A DNA stretch of 64,000 nucleotides. It comes from an uncultured Lachnospiraceae bacterium. Its GTDB lineage: Bacteria; Bacillota; Clostridia; Lachnospirales; Lachnospiraceae. The translations under genes were made by a program, and so were the position numbers. Within the stretch, counting starts at the first letter, position 1, and each line of letters opens with the position of its first letter. The stretch is from NCBI GenBank assembly GCA_910585965.1, contig CAJUHH010000001.1, forward strand, positions 1 through 64,000, written 5' to 3'. Positions 63,210-64,000 of the stretch are shown one piece after another. Below the pieces are notes generated by a model, which saw nothing but the letters and a program-made list of their open reading frames with translations, made no database searches and was not told where the DNA came from.

Positions 63210-63632
63210 ATGCCGAATATAAAAAGCAAATACCAGCTTCCACCCCGCGAAATAGACATCTTGTATACCATATGGGATGCAGGCAGACCATTGATGGCAT
63301 CCGAGATGGCCAGCGAAGAATTGAAACTGGCAACGGTGCATACCACCTTAAAAAGAATGCTTCGGAAAAATCTTCTGGAAGTTGTCGATTTTGCTAAAAG
63401 CGGCAATGTATTCGGCCGGTGCTACCAGCCCACTTTTACTATGAAGGAATTTGAACTCGATATGCTCTCCACCGCCTTTAAGAACAGACGGTGCAAGGAA
63501 ATTACCATCGCAAATTATATTGCAGAACTGCTGAATCGAATGGAGCCTGAGGAAGCCCTGAAAATGTTGGATGAGCTGGAAGAAACGGTAAAGGAGCTGC
63601 GGAAGGAAATTGCTTCCAGAAAGGCTGATTAG
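63210..63632 (+). CDS. BlaI/MecI/CopY-family transcriptional repressor
   Basis: A 140-residue regulator. Winged helix over residues about 5-75 (LPPREIDILYTIWDAGRPLMASEMASE, LATVHTTLKRMLRKNLL) and a C-terminal dimerisation helix pair (EEALKMLDELEETVKELRKEI). The usual partner, a BlaR1/MecR1 sensor protease, is not beside it. The start at 63210 has AAAGGGG, at somewhat long spacing. It could control the gene downstream, the XRE gene, or itself. Confidence 0.85.
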   Translation: MPNIKSKYQLPPREIDILYTIWDAGRPLMASEMASEELKLATVHTTLKRMLRKNLLEVVDFAKSGNVFGRCYQPTFTMKEFELDMLSTAFKNRRCKEITIANYIAELLNRMEPEEALKMLDELEETVKELRKEIASRKAD

Positions 63633-63654
63633 ACCTTCCATGCAAATTCCGCTT

Positions 63655-64000
63655 TCACTTTCCCTTCTCCATTTTCTCCCACTGCAGCTCCTTCCGCTCC
63701 ATCCACTCTTCCTTTATGCCAAGCTCTCTCCTTCTATCCCTTACAATCTCCCCGATCTCCGCTTCCGTATAAATTTTCTCCCCGTTCCGGCGGAGGACTT
63801 CCATGAATTCTTCGCACTTTTCCGCTTCTGCCATTTCCGTTGCTTCAATTTCGTATGACCAATAGCTCCGCTCTCCGATCCAGTAACTCGTCATGCTCAT
63901 ATCAGGTACATGGAGTTCCTCCCCATCCGCAAAAATTTTTTCAAAATCCTCGCCATAGTTCCCGAGTCCTCCCAACCCCCAGGTCCTGTTCGCCTCAAAA
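63655..64000 (-). CDS. Partial unknown protein, runs off the right edge
   Basis: The C-terminal 114 residues are visible; the frame is open to the edge of the window (FEANRTWGLGGLGNYGEDF), so the start lies outside. The visible part is acidic and ends in a charged helix (RDRRRELGIKEEWMERKELQWEKMEKGK). SYWIGERSYWSYEIEATEMAEAEKCEEFMEVLRRNGEKIYTEAEI is distinctive but I do not recognise the family. Converges on the BlaI-type gene with a 22-base gap. Confidence 0.65.
   Translation of the reverse strand, partial: FEANRTWGLGGLGNYGEDFEKIFADGEELHVPDMSMTSYWIGERSYWSYEIEATEMAEAEKCEEFMEVLRRNGEKIYTEAEIGEIVRDRRRELGIKEEWMERKELQWEKMEKGK

Overview
The window reads as a chromosomal segment of a low-to-mid GC Gram-positive gut anaerobe, most likely a Lachnospiraceae-type Clostridia. 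The basis is gene content and protein style: ECF transporter, BMP-type nucleoside ABC operon, GH94 phosphorylases, LicT/PTS beta-glucoside system, YitT/YczE membrane proteins, DUF1846 and a class C-like group II intron. Strong AGGAGG ribosome binding sites, occasional TTG/GTG starts and textbook sigma-A promoters fit this. No rRNA, tRNA or CRISPR array was seen.

Layout. (1) 71-3381, minus: ECF vitamin/metabolite transporter (S component, fused double ATPase, T component). (2) 3466-11123: a GntR regulator (plus) diverges from a minus-strand sugar operon of PfkB kinase, class II aldolase, sugar-binding lipoprotein, double ATPase, permease and aldo/keto reductase. (3) 11148-18522, minus: a seven-gene nucleoside uptake and phosphorolysis operon (YczE-like protein, BMP lipoprotein, ATPase, two permeases, purine nucleoside phosphorylase, uridine phosphorylase). 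It is preceded by a consensus promoter and a leader with an intrinsic terminator. (4) 18579-26107: housekeeping genes uvrC, ftsH (with an odd pentapeptide-repeat tail), pyrG and a DUF1846 gene. (5) 26142-29990: a Septu-like defence pair whose HNH nuclease gene is broken, a YitT protein, a DUF3892 protein and a Cu/Zn SOD-like protein. (6) 30019-35767, minus: an envelope-stress or sensing cluster with a secreted VCBS-repeat protein, response regulator, histidine kinase, unknown membrane-anchored protein and an amidase-deacetylase fusion. (7) 36025-37199: small proteins, one of them frameshifted, and an SCP2 protein.

(8) 37282-48565: a beta-glucan or beta-glucoside locus. A minus-strand ABC importer operon with a domain-swapped GH3 beta-glucosidase diverges from two tandem GH94 phosphorylases across a perfect 20-bp inverted repeat. 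(9) 48575-53440: a mobile-element cluster. A group II intron sits just behind the terminator of an AraC-type regulator gene, and an IS1634-family element lies in that gene's promoter region, flanked by a 63-bp direct repeat that still contains the promoter. (10) 53450-62618: two PTS beta-glucoside-type systems. One is divergent from an AraC regulator and followed by a HAD phosphatase. The other is controlled by LicT with a visible RAT/terminator switch and followed by a GH1 6-phospho-beta-glucosidase. A HEPN/MNT toxin-antitoxin pair sits between them. (11) 62711-64000: divergent XRE and BlaI-type regulators with shared inverted repeats, and a gene running off the right edge.

Functionally the window is dominated by import and phosphorolytic or PTS-linked breakdown of sugars and nucleosides. 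The most unusual items are the uncharacterised leader of the nucleoside operon, the FtsH tail, the amidase-deacetylase fusion with its two-component cluster, the decayed Septu-like locus, and the promoter-duplicating IS insertion. All functional statements are from motif reading; no searches were run.
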